From the NCBI GenBank assembly GCA_003221515.1, contig QHSI01000098.1, positions 38,919 to 102,918 on the forward strand: 64,000 bases of DNA, read 5' to 3'. The stretch comes from Candidatus Rokuibacteriota bacterium (GTDB taxonomy: Bacteria > Methylomirabilota > Methylomirabilia > Rokubacteriales > CSP1-6). Positions 43,563 to 52,285 of this stretch are shown here, one piece after another. A model generated the notes under the pieces. The model was not told the origin of the DNA, did no database searches, and saw only the letters and a list, made by a program, of their open reading frames with translations. Both the position numbers and the translations under genes were made by a program. Every line of letters starts with the position of its first letter. Position 1 is the stretch's first letter.

Positions 43563-44126
43563 ATGGGGCTCGGTGGCATCATTTTCCTCCTCGTCTTCGC
43601 CGGTCTCGTCGTGGCGGTCATCGCCGGCTACAACAAGCTCGTGGGGCTGCGCCAGCGGTCGGAGGAGGCGTGGTCGGACATCGACGTCCAGCTCAAGCGG
43701 CGGACCGATCTGGTCCCCAACGTTGTCGAGACCGTGAAGGGCTATGCCGCCCACGAGCGGACCACGCTCGACCAGGTGATCCGCGCCCGCGGCGCCGCCG
43801 TCGCGGCGCAGACCCCCGAGGCGCGGGCCCAGGCCGAGAACCAGCTGACCGGCGCGCTCCGCCAGCTCTTCGCGCTCGCCGAGTCGTATCCTGACCTCAA
43901 GGCCAACCAGAACTTCCGCGACCTCCAGTCGTCGCTGGGCGAGATCGAGGAGACGATCCAGAACTCGCGCCGCTACTACAACGCGGTCGTCCGCGATTTC
44001 AACACGACGATCGACAGCTTCCCGTCGAATCAGGTCGCGATGTTCTTCCGGTTCGCCAAGCGAGGGTATTTCGAGCTCGACCGTCCGGAAGACCGCCAGG
44101 TCCCGCGCGTCTCCTTCGGGAGCTGA
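43563..44126 (+). CDS. lemA: LemA family protein
   Basis: 187 residues: one N-terminal membrane helix (IIFLLVFAGLVVAVIAGY), then the LemA core NKLVGLRQRSEEAWSDIDVQLKRRTDLVPNVVETVKGYAAHE and the end FPSNQVAMFFRFAKRGYFEL. LemA proteins are membrane-anchored with a long helical domain outside; their role is unsettled. A strong SD (AGGAGG) precedes the ATG and TAGAGT lies upstream. Its usual partner, a DUF2207/TPM-type membrane protein, follows directly. Confidence 0.94.
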   Translation: MGLGGIIFLLVFAGLVVAVIAGYNKLVGLRQRSEEAWSDIDVQLKRRTDLVPNVVETVKGYAAHERTTLDQVIRARGAAVAAQTPEARAQAENQLTGALRQLFALAESYPDLKANQNFRDLQSSLGEIEETIQNSRRYYNAVVRDFNTTIDSFPSNQVAMFFRFAKRGYFELDRPEDRQVPRVSFGS

Positions 44127-44130
44127 GCGC

Positions 44131-45852
44131 ATCGGCCGCACCCTCCTGCTCCTGGCGCTCGTCCTCGCGAGCGCTGCCCCGGCGGCGGCGCAGACGCGCG
44201 GCCTGTTCTCGATCGACACGTTCGTCACGAGCATCCTGGTCAACCCCGATGGGAGCCTGCTCGTCCGCGAGGACATCACGTTCGAGTTTCGCGGCGCGCA
44301 TCAGGGCGTGTTCCGACGTATCCCACTGCGCTACTGGCACGGCGGCGTCGAGTTTCCGCTGGCCCTGAGCGGTATCGGCGCCTACGACGAGGCGAATCAG
44401 CCGCTACACTCCGAGGTGTCGTACCCCGATCAGTACGTGTCGATCAGGGCCTGGGTGCCCGGCGCGATCAATACCAAGAAAACCGTCACGTTCGTCTACC
44501 ACGTGCGCCGCGGCGTGCTCGGCTACGCCGAGCACGACGAGCTCTACTGGAACGCCACCGGCAACGAATGGAACGCGCCGATCAACCACGCCGAGGCATT
44601 CGTGACCGTGCCGCCGGGCGTCGCCCACGCCGACGTGCAGACGGCCGGCTTCGCCGGACCGCTCGGCGCCACCGGCCAGGACTACGTCGTCGATCGCGTC
44701 GATCGCTACTGGCGGTTCCGGACGACCCGCGCCCTGCGCCCCCGCGAGGGCCTCACGGTGGTCGTCGGCTGGCCGCCGGGTCATGTCGCGCACGCTTCCG
44801 CGCTCCGGCGCGCTGGCTGGGTCGTTGCCGACTACTGGCCGCTCAGCTTGCCGCTGCTCGCGCTCGTCTGGGGCGGATTCGTCTGGTGGGCCTTCGGCCG
44901 CGATCCCGGGTCGAAGCCGTCGGTGAAGCCCGAGTACGCCCCGCCGCCCGATCTGATCCCCGCGGAGGCGGGCGCCCTCGTCGACGAGCGCGCGCACCCG
45001 CGCGACGTCATCGCCACGGTCGTCGACCTGGCGGTTCGCGGCTATCTCGAGATCGAGCCGATCACGACCGCCTTCGGCGAGGCGGACTTCATGTTCAAGC
45101 GCCTGAAGCCCGTGGCCGGCGACCCCGACCTGCGGCCGTTCGAGCTCTTCGTGCTCGCCAAGATTTTCGGCGCCGACTGGGTGATCAACATGCGCCTGCT
45201 CTCCGAGGTGCGACGAGATTACGAGAACGTGTTCCCGCCGATCCGCGATCAGCTCTATCGGATGATGGTCCGGGACGGCCTCTTTCCAGCCTCGCCCGGG
45301 AGCGTGCGGAAGGGATGGATGCTGGCCGGCGCGCTCACCGCGATCTCCGCGACATTGCTGCCGACGTTCGGCCCCGCCTGGCTCGGCCGCTACGATCCCA
45401 TGCTGCCCATCGGCGTCGTGGCGAGCGGGCTCATCTTCATCGGCTGGGCCTGGTTCATGCCGCGCAAGACCTGGGCCGGCGTGCAGGTCTTGGCTCGGGT
45501 GCGCGGCTTCCAAGAGTTTCTCGAGCGCGCGGAGAAGGATCGGCTCGAGCGGATGCCGTCCGACACGCTCCACCGCTGGCTGCCGTGGGCGATCGCGCTC
45601 GGCGTGTCCGAGCGCTGGATCTTCAACTTCCAGGGCCTCAAGGTGGCGGCGCCGACCTGGTATCAGGGTCGCAGCGACTTTGCCTTGCCGGCCTTCGCGC
45701 ACGACCTGACGGCCTTCGCCCGGCGGACCGAGGAAGCGATTCTCACCACGCGCCGAGGCTACGGCGCCTCCACCGGGAGCAGCGGCGGCAGCGGCTTCTC
45801 GAGCGGATCCTCGGGCGGCGGCATGGGCGGGGGGGGCGGCGGGACGTTCTGA
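44131..45852 (+). CDS. DUF2207-type membrane protein (start uncertain)
   Basis: About 573 residues. It opens with a signal peptide (GRTLLLLALVLASAAPAAAQ) and a beta-rich extracellular part (SILVNPDGSLLVREDITFEF, GVFRRIPLRYW). A membrane segment (WPLSLPLLALVWGGFVWWAFG), a cytoplasmic part, two more membrane segments and a Gly/Ser tail (GSSGGSGFSS...GGGGGGTF) complete it. This is the DUF2207 layout, commonly paired with LemA as here. The tracked start GTG 44308 drops the signal peptide. Upstream there is no ATG, GTG or TTG in frame; ATC 44131 follows GGGAG by eight bases and is taken as a provisional start. Confidence 0.85.
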   Translation: MGRTLLLLALVLASAAPAAAQTRGLFSIDTFVTSILVNPDGSLLVREDITFEFRGAHQGVFRRIPLRYWHGGVEFPLALSGIGAYDEANQPLHSEVSYPDQYVSIRAWVPGAINTKKTVTFVYHVRRGVLGYAEHDELYWNATGNEWNAPINHAEAFVTVPPGVAHADVQTAGFAGPLGATGQDYVVDRVDRYWRFRTTRALRPREGLTVVVGWPPGHVAHASALRRAGWVVADYWPLSLPLLALVWGGFVWWAFGRDPGSKPSVKPEYAPPPDLIPAEAGALVDERAHPRDVIATVVDLAVRGYLEIEPITTAFGEADFMFKRLKPVAGDPDLRPFELFVLAKIFGADWVINMRLLSEVRRDYENVFPPIRDQLYRMMVRDGLFPASPGSVRKGWMLAGALTAISATLLPTFGPAWLGRYDPMLPIGVVASGLIFIGWAWFMPRKTWAGVQVLARVRGFQEFLERAEKDRLERMPSDTLHRWLPWAIALGVSERWIFNFQGLKVAAPTWYQGRSDFALPAFAHDLTAFARRTEEAILTTRRGYGASTGSSGGSGFSSGSSGGGMGGGGGGTF

Positions 45853-45916
45853 CGCGTCGGGTTGACGCGTGGGTGGACGAACCTCCGTCGCCCGGTGTAC
45901 CGTTAGGCCTCGGCTC

Positions 45917-45994
45917 GGGCTCGTGGTGCAGCCTGGTTAGCACACTGGACTGTCAATCCAGAGGTCGCGGGTTCAAATCCCGTCGAGCCCGCCA
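45917..45994 (+). tRNA. tRNA-Asp (anticodon GTC)
   Basis: A complete cloverleaf: acceptor GGGCTCG/CGAGCCC, D stem GTGC/GCAC, anticodon stem CTGGA/TCCAG around CTGTCAA (anticodon GTC), T stem GCGGG/CCCGT with loop TTCAAAT, discriminator G and an encoded CCA. Its last 17 bases plus one more recur exactly at 56697-56714, which marks it as an integration site. Confidence 0.96.
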
Positions 45995-45995
45995 T
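45978..45995 (+). repeat. attL-like copy of the 18-base direct repeat (tRNA-Asp 3' end)
   Basis: TCCCGTCGAGCCCGCCAT, running from the T loop through the CCA end of tRNA-Asp plus one base. Identical to 56697-56714. Confidence 0.8.
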
Positions 45996-46168
45996 TCTTT
46001 CCGCGAGGTTCCACACCGAGAGTTGGGGTTGCTCTCTCCGAGATAAAGCCCCGACTCTCCGAACTCGTGTCGCGGGCCCAGACCGCCGGCCCCAATCCCG
46101 TAGCAATGCCTCGGTCAGCCGGCCCGTCACCCGGGCCGAACCTCACCGCGACCGCGGCGGCCAAGGCC

Positions 46169-47071
46169 TCAGCGCCACCAGTTCGTCAGGGCTGCCGTCA
46201 TGGTGCGGCGAAGCACGAGGAAGATCGCGACCGGCGGCAGCGAGTAGATGATGGCGGCGGCCATCATGGCATTCCACGGCGGGTCGGCGTCGTCGAACAG
46301 CTGCGCCTGCATGACCGCGGCCGTCATGTGTCGTTCTGAGGAGAGCAGCGCAAACTGATAGAGGTAGTCGTTCCAGACGAGCACCAGCGCGTAGGTGGCG
46401 ACCACCGCGAGCGCCGGCGTCGTCAACGGGAGATACACCCGCCGATATACCTCCACGCTGGAGGCGCCGTCGACACGGGCAGCGTCGTCCAGTTCGATCG
46501 GGATCAGTCTCGCGTATTCGAGCAAGATCAGAATCGCCAACGGGCTGGCGAACGTCACCTGCGCCGCGATGACGGCCCAGGGGTTATTGGAGAGGCCGTA
46601 GTCGTGCATGATCCGATGAAACGGGAAGACCAGAAACGATGCGGGAATCGCGTAGGTGAGGAGCGAGGCGTTGCTGAGCACCGCGGCGCCGGTGCGAAGC
46701 CAGCCCTGGCCGAGGCGCATCCGGCCCACGGCGAAGCTTGCCAGCGAGGCGATCAGCACGGTGAGGAACATGGTCGTGAGACCGATGTAGAGGCTGTTGC
46801 CGAGCTGCCGCCAGAAATGCTCAAGATACCGGGCGTCCTGCGTCAGGACCACGCGGAAGCTGTCGAGCGACGGCTCCGGCGGCCAGAGGTTGCCGCTGAA
46901 CTCGACCTCGCCCTCCTCGGGATCGAGCGCGATCAGCAGCATGTTGTAGACGGGCGTCACCGACCAGATCAGCAGGGCGATGCCAAGCATCACCGCGCCC
47001 GCTTCGGTAAGAAGCCGTCGGAGCCGGACGCGCCAAGGCGCCCGCCGGCCGGACGTCATCGCGACGCTCAC
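46169..47071 (-). CDS. Sugar ABC transporter permease (MalG-like), leftward pair
   Basis: 300 residues with six membrane segments and the cytoplasmic EAA loop ELDDAARVDGASSVEVYRRVYLPL that docks the ATPase. N-terminal IWSVTPVYNMLLIALDPEEG and AIPASFLVFPFHRIM are typical of MalG-class permeases for sugars. GTG 47071 overlaps the stop of the partner permease (GTGA); ATG 47059 is an alternative. It is closely similar to the rightward permease at 50546 (compare YLEHFWRQLGNSLYIG with YLEHFWRQFANSIYMG), so the pairs are paralogous. No ATPase gene is in the window. Confidence 0.9.
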   Translation of the reverse strand: MSVAMTSGRRAPWRVRLRRLLTEAGAVMLGIALLIWSVTPVYNMLLIALDPEEGEVEFSGNLWPPEPSLDSFRVVLTQDARYLEHFWRQLGNSLYIGLTTMFLTVLIASLASFAVGRMRLGQGWLRTGAAVLSNASLLTYAIPASFLVFPFHRIMHDYGLSNNPWAVIAAQVTFASPLAILILLEYARLIPIELDDAARVDGASSVEVYRRVYLPLTTPALAVVATYALVLVWNDYLYQFALLSSERHMTAAVMQAQLFDDADPPWNAMMAAAIIYSLPPVAIFLVLRRTMTAALTNWWR

Positions 47072-47985
47072 AGCTGCACGGTCCTCGTCTGGAGCCTGCG
47101 CATCAGCACGATCACGACCGGGACCAGCACGGGGAGCATCGACATCGCCGCCGCGACGCCGAGCGCCGGATTGGCGACGTCGAAGGCGTAGTGGAACCCG
47201 AGCGTCGCCAGCACGTCCGTGGCCCACACCGGCGCGCCGCCGGAGACGAAATACACGGTGGTGAACTCGCCCATCGTCCAGATCGTGGAGAGCAGCGTGC
47301 AGACGAGATAGAGGTTCGCCAGCAGCGGGAGGGTGACGTGGACGAAGCGGCGGGAGCCGCTCGCTCCGTCGACGGCGGCCGCGTCGGAGACGTCCTGGGG
47401 AATCGCCATCCGGCCGGCGAGGAAGATCACGGTCCAGAACGGCATCCATTTCCAGACGTAGGCGACGATGTTGGCTCCGAGCGCGAGCGACCGGTGATTG
47501 AACCAGATCGGGCCGTCGACGCCGAAGAGCACCGACAGCAGGCGGTCGACCAGACCCTCCTCGCCGCTCAGCATCCAGTGGAAGGAGATGCAGGCTTGAA
47601 CCGCCGGCAGCGTCCAGGGCACGACATAGACGACCAGCAGAGTCTTGATCCACCAGCGAGGGCGCATGAAGAAACCGGACAGCAGCAGCGCCAGGAACAT
47701 CTTCACGTTCACACCGATGCCGACGAAAAGCAGGGTGTTGACCACGCTCCGAAGGTAGCGGGGATCGTGGATCAAGTCGGCGTAGAGCGAGGGCGTGCTG
47801 CCCATCCAGAGCGCGTAGCCGATGGGATAGACGGCGAAGGCGACGAAGATTGCTGCGTAGGGGGCGACGAAGGCGATCGCCAGGATGCGATCCGACCCGT
47901 GCAGGCGGCGATGGCCGGGCGGCTGCCCCGGCCCGCTGACCGATACGGACGGGCCGGCTGCGAGAACCTGCTGCGCGCCGCTCAT
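47068..47985 (-). CDS. Sugar ABC transporter permease (MalF-like), leftward pair
   Basis: 305 residues with six membrane segments. The EAA loop is PQDVSDAAAVDGASGSRRFVHVTLPLL. NVKMFLALLLSGFFMRPRWWIKTLL is almost identical to the same stretch of the rightward permease at 49632 (RPGWWMKTLL), showing duplication. ATG 47985 (MSGAQQVLAAG) is preferred to the tracked start 17 codons upstream, which lies in the control region. It reads away from the shared divergent promoter region. Confidence 0.9.
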   Translation of the reverse strand: MSGAQQVLAAGPSVSVSGPGQPPGHRRLHGSDRILAIAFVAPYAAIFVAFAVYPIGYALWMGSTPSLYADLIHDPRYLRSVVNTLLFVGIGVNVKMFLALLLSGFFMRPRWWIKTLLVVYVVPWTLPAVQACISFHWMLSGEEGLVDRLLSVLFGVDGPIWFNHRSLALGANIVAYVWKWMPFWTVIFLAGRMAIPQDVSDAAAVDGASGSRRFVHVTLPLLANLYLVCTLLSTIWTMGEFTTVYFVSGGAPVWATDVLATLGFHYAFDVANPALGVAAAMSMLPVLVPVVIVLMRRLQTRTVQL

Positions 47986-48031
47986 CTCCGCCTCCCGGTT
48001 CGCGGCAGTGGGCGGATCGTGCCGCGCGCCC

Positions 48032-48061
48032 CACATACAGCGGGTGCAACGGACCTGTCAA
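48032..48061 (-). promoter_or_regulatory. Predicted promoter of the leftward permease pair
   Basis: On the - strand TTGACA (48056-48061) and TATGTG (48032-48037) are 18 bases apart. The -35 box lies inside operator-like site 1. The start codon of the permease at 47985 is 46 bases downstream of the -10 box. Confidence 0.5.
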
Positions 48062-48132
48062 GGAGTTCAGCTCTCTCAAGATTTCAGCGCTGCGGACTAG
48101 CGGACCTGACAGGTCGGTCGACTTGACAAGTC
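48052..48132. promoter_or_regulatory. Three operator-like repeats, consensus GACYTGWCARGTC
   Basis: Site 2 (48103-48115, GACCTGACAGGTC) and site 3 (48120-48132, GACTTGACAAGTC) are perfect 13-base palindromes about a central A/T. Site 1 (48052-48064, GACCTGTCAAGGA) matches at 11 of 13. Sites 1 and 3 each cover the predicted -35 box of one of the two divergent transcripts. Centres are 51 and 17 bases apart. The regulator is unknown. Confidence 0.65.
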
Positions 48133-48152
48133 CACGGCCGCCAGAGTAGAAA
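48123..48152 (+). promoter_or_regulatory. Predicted promoter of the rightward binding-protein operon
   Basis: TTGACA (48123-48128), identical to consensus, and TAGAAA (48147-48152), 18 bases apart. The -35 box is inside the palindrome of site 3. The binding-protein ATG is 73 bases further on. Confidence 0.6.
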
Positions 48153-48225
48153 ATCGCAACTGTTCCGTCGGCAAGGCTCTCGATGCGAACGGCACGACGC
48201 GCGGGACACACAGGGAGGAGCGGTC

Positions 48226-49614
48226 ATGGCTCACCTCACGAGGCGCTCGGTGCTCCGCGGATCCTTGGCACTGGCGGCTGCAGGAACCGGAACGCTCTCG
48301 GCACCGCACATCGCCAAGGCCGCGGCGACCACCGCGACCGTGTGGTTCGCGCAAGGGTTCGTTCAGGACGAGGACGTGGCGTTGCGCAAGGCCGTCGCCG
48401 ACTACGAGAAGCAGAGCGGCAACAAGATCGAACTGAGTATCATTCCCTTCGCGCCGGAACGGCAGAAGATCATCTCGGCGCTCACCAGCGGCGTCGTCCC
48501 TGACCTGTTCGATTCCAACCCGGCGGAAATTGTTCAATTGTACGGCTGGCAGGACCGTTGGGTCGACGTCAGCGACGTCGTGGAAACCCAGCGGAGCCAG
48601 TTCAGCGAAACCGCGCTCTTGGCGGCTCAGGCCTACAACAACGTCACGAAGAAGCGCGCCACGTACGGCGTGCCGCTCAGGGCCGCCGTGGTCCCCTGCC
48701 ATATCTGGAAGTCTTTGGTCGAGAAGGCGGGAATGAAAATCGAGGACATCCCGAAGACCTGGGACGCCTATTTCGACTTCTTCAAGAAGGTGCAGGACAA
48801 CCTGCGCAAGCTGGGCGAGCGCAAGGTGTATGGCCTGGGCTTCCAGGTGACGGCTAACGGGGTCGACCCCTACAATCTCTTCATGGCGTTCCTCGTCGCT
48901 CATGGCGGTCAAGACATCGTCACGAAGGACGGCAAGCTGCACCTCGACGACCCCAAGGTGAAAGCGGCGGCGATCAAGTCGGCGGCCTACCTGGGCGGCG
49001 CCTACCGGGACGGGTACGTGCCACCCAGCGCGATCAACTGGAACGACGCGGACGACAACAATGCGTTTCACGCGAAGCTCATGGTGATGGACGTCGACGG
49101 AACCCTGTCGACGGAGGTCGCGATCAAGGAAAAGCATCCGGAGTGGTACTTCAACGAGATTGTGACTCATGGCACTCCCGGCTATCCGAATGACAATGCC
49201 GGCAAGCCGGTGCCGGCCATCGTCGGGTTCACGAACGGACTGATCCCGAAAGGCGCCAAGAACGTCACGGTGGCCAAGGAATTCCTCAAGTACTTCATCC
49301 AGCCCAAGGTCATCGGCGAGTTCGTCGAACTCGGTCTGGGGCGCTGGCTGCCCGTGATGCCGGCGCTCGCCAAGAGCCCGTTCTGGCAGAACCCGAAGGA
49401 TCCGCATCTCAAGGGATATATTCAGCAGGGCCTCCTCGACTCGACGCGGCCCGACTACTACGTGTTCAACCTGGCGATGGCGGAAGTGCGCTCCCAGCAC
49501 GTCTGGAGCATGGCAATGATCGACGTGGCGAAGGATGGGGCCAAGCCGGAGGCGGCGATCGACAAAGCGTTCAAGCGGATCCAGGAGATCTTCGCGAAGT
49601 ACCCGATGGCGTGA
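48226..49614 (+). CDS. Sugar ABC transporter substrate-binding protein, Tat-exported
   Basis: 462 residues, family 1 extracellular solute-binding type. The N-terminus LTRRSVLRGSLALAAAG is a twin-arginine signal. Then come TATVWFAQGFVQDEDVALRKAVADYEKQSGNKIEL and PDLFDSNPAEIVQLYGWQDRWVDVSD, which are typical of multi-sugar binding proteins. SD AGGAGCGG precedes the ATG. It is the only binding protein for the two permease pairs and is first in the rightward operon. Ligand unknown. Confidence 0.9.
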   Translation: MAHLTRRSVLRGSLALAAAGTGTLSAPHIAKAAATTATVWFAQGFVQDEDVALRKAVADYEKQSGNKIELSIIPFAPERQKIISALTSGVVPDLFDSNPAEIVQLYGWQDRWVDVSDVVETQRSQFSETALLAAQAYNNVTKKRATYGVPLRAAVVPCHIWKSLVEKAGMKIEDIPKTWDAYFDFFKKVQDNLRKLGERKVYGLGFQVTANGVDPYNLFMAFLVAHGGQDIVTKDGKLHLDDPKVKAAAIKSAAYLGGAYRDGYVPPSAINWNDADDNNAFHAKLMVMDVDGTLSTEVAIKEKHPEWYFNEIVTHGTPGYPNDNAGKPVPAIVGFTNGLIPKGAKNVTVAKEFLKYFIQPKVIGEFVELGLGRWLPVMPALAKSPFWQNPKDPHLKGYIQQGLLDSTRPDYYVFNLAMAEVRSQHVWSMAMIDVAKDGAKPEAAIDKAFKRIQEIFAKYPMA

Positions 49615-49631
49615 GACTGGGAGACGAATGA

Positions 49632-50549
49632 ATGATGGACACCGCCTCGGTCGTCGAGATCGGCCGTACGGAGCGAGGGCGCGCAACACTTTGGCGCTTT
49701 CTTCGCGGCAATCTCAAGGGGACCGAGTACACGTGGGCGCTCGCCTTCGTCATCCCCTACGTCGCGGTGTTCGTGACCTTCGTCGCGTATCCGGTTGTCT
49801 ACGGGTTGTGGATGGGCAGCGAGCCCAGTCTGTACCGGGAGCTCTTCGCCGACCCGATCTACCAGCAGACGGTGGTGAATACCGTTCTCTACTTGGCGCT
49901 GGGCGTGAACGTGAAGATGTTCCTCGCCCTGTTGCTCTCCGGCTTCTTCATGCGCCCGGGCTGGTGGATGAAGACGCTGCTCCTGATCTTCGTCCTGCCC
50001 TGGGCGGTGCCGCAGGTCTCGACGTTCATTTCGATTCACTGGATGCTGAACGGCGAGTGGGGCTTCCTCAACAACGTGCTCTACACGCTCTTCCACATCG
50101 AAGGGGCGCACTGGCTCAACGACCGCTGGACGGCTCTCGGCGCGGTCATCGTCTCGCACATCTGGAAATGGACGCCCTTCTGGACGCTGATCCTGCTCGC
50201 CGGCCGCATGGCGATCCCTCTCGAGATCCGTGACACCGCCAGGGTGGACGGCGCGACCGGAGTCCGCGGGTTCGTCCACATCACGTTCCCGCTGCTCGCC
50301 AACCTGTACCTTATCTGCACGTTGCTGTCGACGATCTTCCTGCTCGGCGACTTCAACACGGTGTACTTCGTGTCTGGCGGCGGCCCTGCGAACTCGACGC
50401 ACGTGCTCGGCACGCTCGGCATCCGCAACGCCTTCGACATCGCTCAGCCGCGCCTGGGCGTGGCGGCGGTGATGTCGGCGTTGCCGATGGTGATCCCGCT
50501 CGTGATCGTGCTGATGCGCAAGCTGCGCACCACGGAGGTGCAGCTATGA
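49632..50549 (+). CDS. Sugar ABC transporter permease (MalF-like), rightward pair
   Basis: 305 residues, six membrane segments, EAA loop IPLEIRDTARVDGATGVRGFVHITFPLL. It starts 17 bases after the binding protein with GGGAGACG as SD. It is paralogous to the gene at 47068-47985. It ends with an ATGA overlap into the next permease. Confidence 0.9.
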   Translation: MMDTASVVEIGRTERGRATLWRFLRGNLKGTEYTWALAFVIPYVAVFVTFVAYPVVYGLWMGSEPSLYRELFADPIYQQTVVNTVLYLALGVNVKMFLALLLSGFFMRPGWWMKTLLLIFVLPWAVPQVSTFISIHWMLNGEWGFLNNVLYTLFHIEGAHWLNDRWTALGAVIVSHIWKWTPFWTLILLAGRMAIPLEIRDTARVDGATGVRGFVHITFPLLANLYLICTLLSTIFLLGDFNTVYFVSGGGPANSTHVLGTLGIRNAFDIAQPRLGVAAVMSALPMVIPLVIVLMRKLRTTEVQL

Positions 50550-51454
50550 GCACGATCGCGAAACATGCCACACTTGCTTCAGCCCCGGCGGTGTCGCGGG
50601 CGCTCCGGGCCGTCCGGTACCGGCGATATCTGAGCAATGCGGGCGTGGCGGCGCTGTCGGTGATCCTCGTGGTGTGGACGATCACGCCGATCTACAACAT
50701 GGTGCTGATCGCGCTCGAACCCGAGGGCGACGTGTTCACCGACCACATCTGGCCGAGGGTTGCGTCGGTCGAGAGCTTCTGGGGCGTGCTGACCCAGGGC
50801 CACTGGTATCTGGAGCATTTCTGGCGTCAGTTCGCCAACAGCATCTACATGGGCGCGATGACCACGATCCTGACGCTGGCGATCGCCTCGCTGACCAGCT
50901 TTTCGATCGGTCGGATGCGGATCCGCCACGGCTGGCTGGTGAGCAACGCCGCGCTGCTGACCTACGTGATCCCTGCGTCCTTCCTCGCGATCCCGTTCTA
51001 CCGGATCATGCAGAACTACGGGATGGCGAACAATCTCTGGTCGGTGATCGCCGCCCTGGTGGCGTTTGCGACCCCGTACGCGATTTTCGTCTTCCAGGAG
51101 TACGGCCGAAGCATTCCGATCGAAGTCGACGAGTCGGCGCGCATCGATGGCGCCTCGCCGCTGCAGATCTACCTGCGGATCTATCTGCCGCTCATGTCGC
51201 CGGCCCTCGTCGCGATCGGCACGTACGCAATGCTTCTCGCGTGGAACGAATACCTTTACCAGTTCCTGCTCCTATCGTCGAAGTCGAGCATGACCGTGCC
51301 GGTGGCGCTCGCGCAATTCCTCAGCAGCGATCAGTCGCCATGGAACTACATGATGGCGACCGCGATCATCTACGCGCTGCCGCCGGTCGCGATTTACTAT
51401 GCGTTCCGTCGCCGCATGACCGCCGGCCTGACGATGGGCGGGGTCAAGGGCTGA
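50546..51454 (+). CDS. Sugar ABC transporter permease (MalG-like), rightward pair
   Basis: 302 residues with six membrane segments and EAA loop IPIEVDESARIDGASPLQIYLRIYLPL. IWTITPIYNM-type opening (VVWTITPIYNMVLIALEPEGD) and the ending YYAFRRRMTAGLTMGGVKG are typical of MalG-class permeases. It is paralogous to the gene at 46169-47071. It is the last gene of the operon; no ATPase follows, so a shared (MsmX-like) ATPase elsewhere is required. Confidence 0.9.
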   Translation: MSTIAKHATLASAPAVSRALRAVRYRRYLSNAGVAALSVILVVWTITPIYNMVLIALEPEGDVFTDHIWPRVASVESFWGVLTQGHWYLEHFWRQFANSIYMGAMTTILTLAIASLTSFSIGRMRIRHGWLVSNAALLTYVIPASFLAIPFYRIMQNYGMANNLWSVIAALVAFATPYAIFVFQEYGRSIPIEVDESARIDGASPLQIYLRIYLPLMSPALVAIGTYAMLLAWNEYLYQFLLLSSKSSMTVPVALAQFLSSDQSPWNYMMATAIIYALPPVAIYYAFRRRMTAGLTMGGVKG

Positions 51455-51982
51455 TCTTCGGGAGTCGCCCGCGCCGCGATCGTCGACCGTGATCCTCGCG
51501 CCATGCGCCCGCGCCGATGTTGCGGCCCTTCGCGCGGAAGACGATGAGGTTGGGGTTCACCGTGCAGACGGCGAAGAACGGGGCCCAGGCCCTGCCCAAG
51601 ATTCGCGGGGGCTCGCATGGAGCGGAGCTGGCCGGTCTCCTGAAGCGCCGGATCTTCTGACGGGCGATGCGTTGGGCCCCCTGAGCCCCGCGTCCACGTG
51701 ATGCCGAAGCTGAGCCACCCATTGATCTCGCGCTGGCCCGTGCCGGACGATCCGACAGGCGTGTTCGGCGCCGTCCGCAGCGGCCATCCCCGAGGGGGCG
51801 CTCGGGCAGATCCGCACGACGACGCCAACCCTGCGTGCGCGCCTCGACGAGATCGAGGCCAACCTCGCCGACAGACGCGCCTCGCTGGTGGAGGCCTATG
51901 GACGCTGGACGCGGGCTCTCGACGAGTGTTCGGTGTGTGAAGGGCGGTTGACTCTGTGACCACCGGTGACTACCATCGCTGT
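51455..51982. other. Gap without a supported gene; possible coiled-coil remnant
   Basis: Short open frames exist on both strands but none looks like a gene. The best is a + frame ending at 51959 (IRTTTPTLRARLDEIEANLADRRASLVEAYGRWTRALDEC), which reads as a coiled-coil C-terminus but has no usable start. It may be the tail of a deleted gene. Otherwise nothing is recognised. Confidence 0.4.
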
Positions 51983-52285
51983 ATGAAGTCCGTCGGCGTG
52001 AAGCAGCTCAAAGCCCGCCTCTCGGAGTATATCCGACTGGTCAGGACCGGCGAAACCGTACTGATCACGGACCGCGACGAAGTTGTTGCAGAGTTGCGCC
52101 CCGCGCACCGGCACGGACGCGCTGGGCTGTCTGTCGAGGAACGACTGCAGGCCCTGGCCGACAAGGGGGAACTCGCCCGCCCGAGCCTGCCTAAGGGCGA
52201 CTGGACCTGGACGGTCAAGGGGCTCGGGCTGCCCCCGGGTACAGCGGCCCGATTGCTCGACGAGGTTCGTGGCGATCGGCACTGA
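51983..52285 (+). CDS. Type II antitoxin, Phd/YefM (VapB-like) family
   Basis: 100 residues. MKSVGVKQLKARLSEYIRLVRTGETVLITDRDEVVAELRP is the Phd/YefM DNA-binding fold, which binds its own promoter and covers the toxin with its C-terminal tail (KGDWTWTVKGLGLPPGTAARLLDE). ATG 51983 is chosen nine codons inside the tracked ORF. The toxin gene starts inside its last codons, the normal antitoxin-first order. Confidence 0.88.
   Translation: MKSVGVKQLKARLSEYIRLVRTGETVLITDRDEVVAELRPAHRHGRAGLSVEERLQALADKGELARPSLPKGDWTWTVKGLGLPPGTAARLLDEVRGDRH

Noticed and set aside
51444-51722. 92-codon - strand ORF downstream of the sugar operon
   Set aside because: Basic, low-information sequence without SD or recognisable motif.
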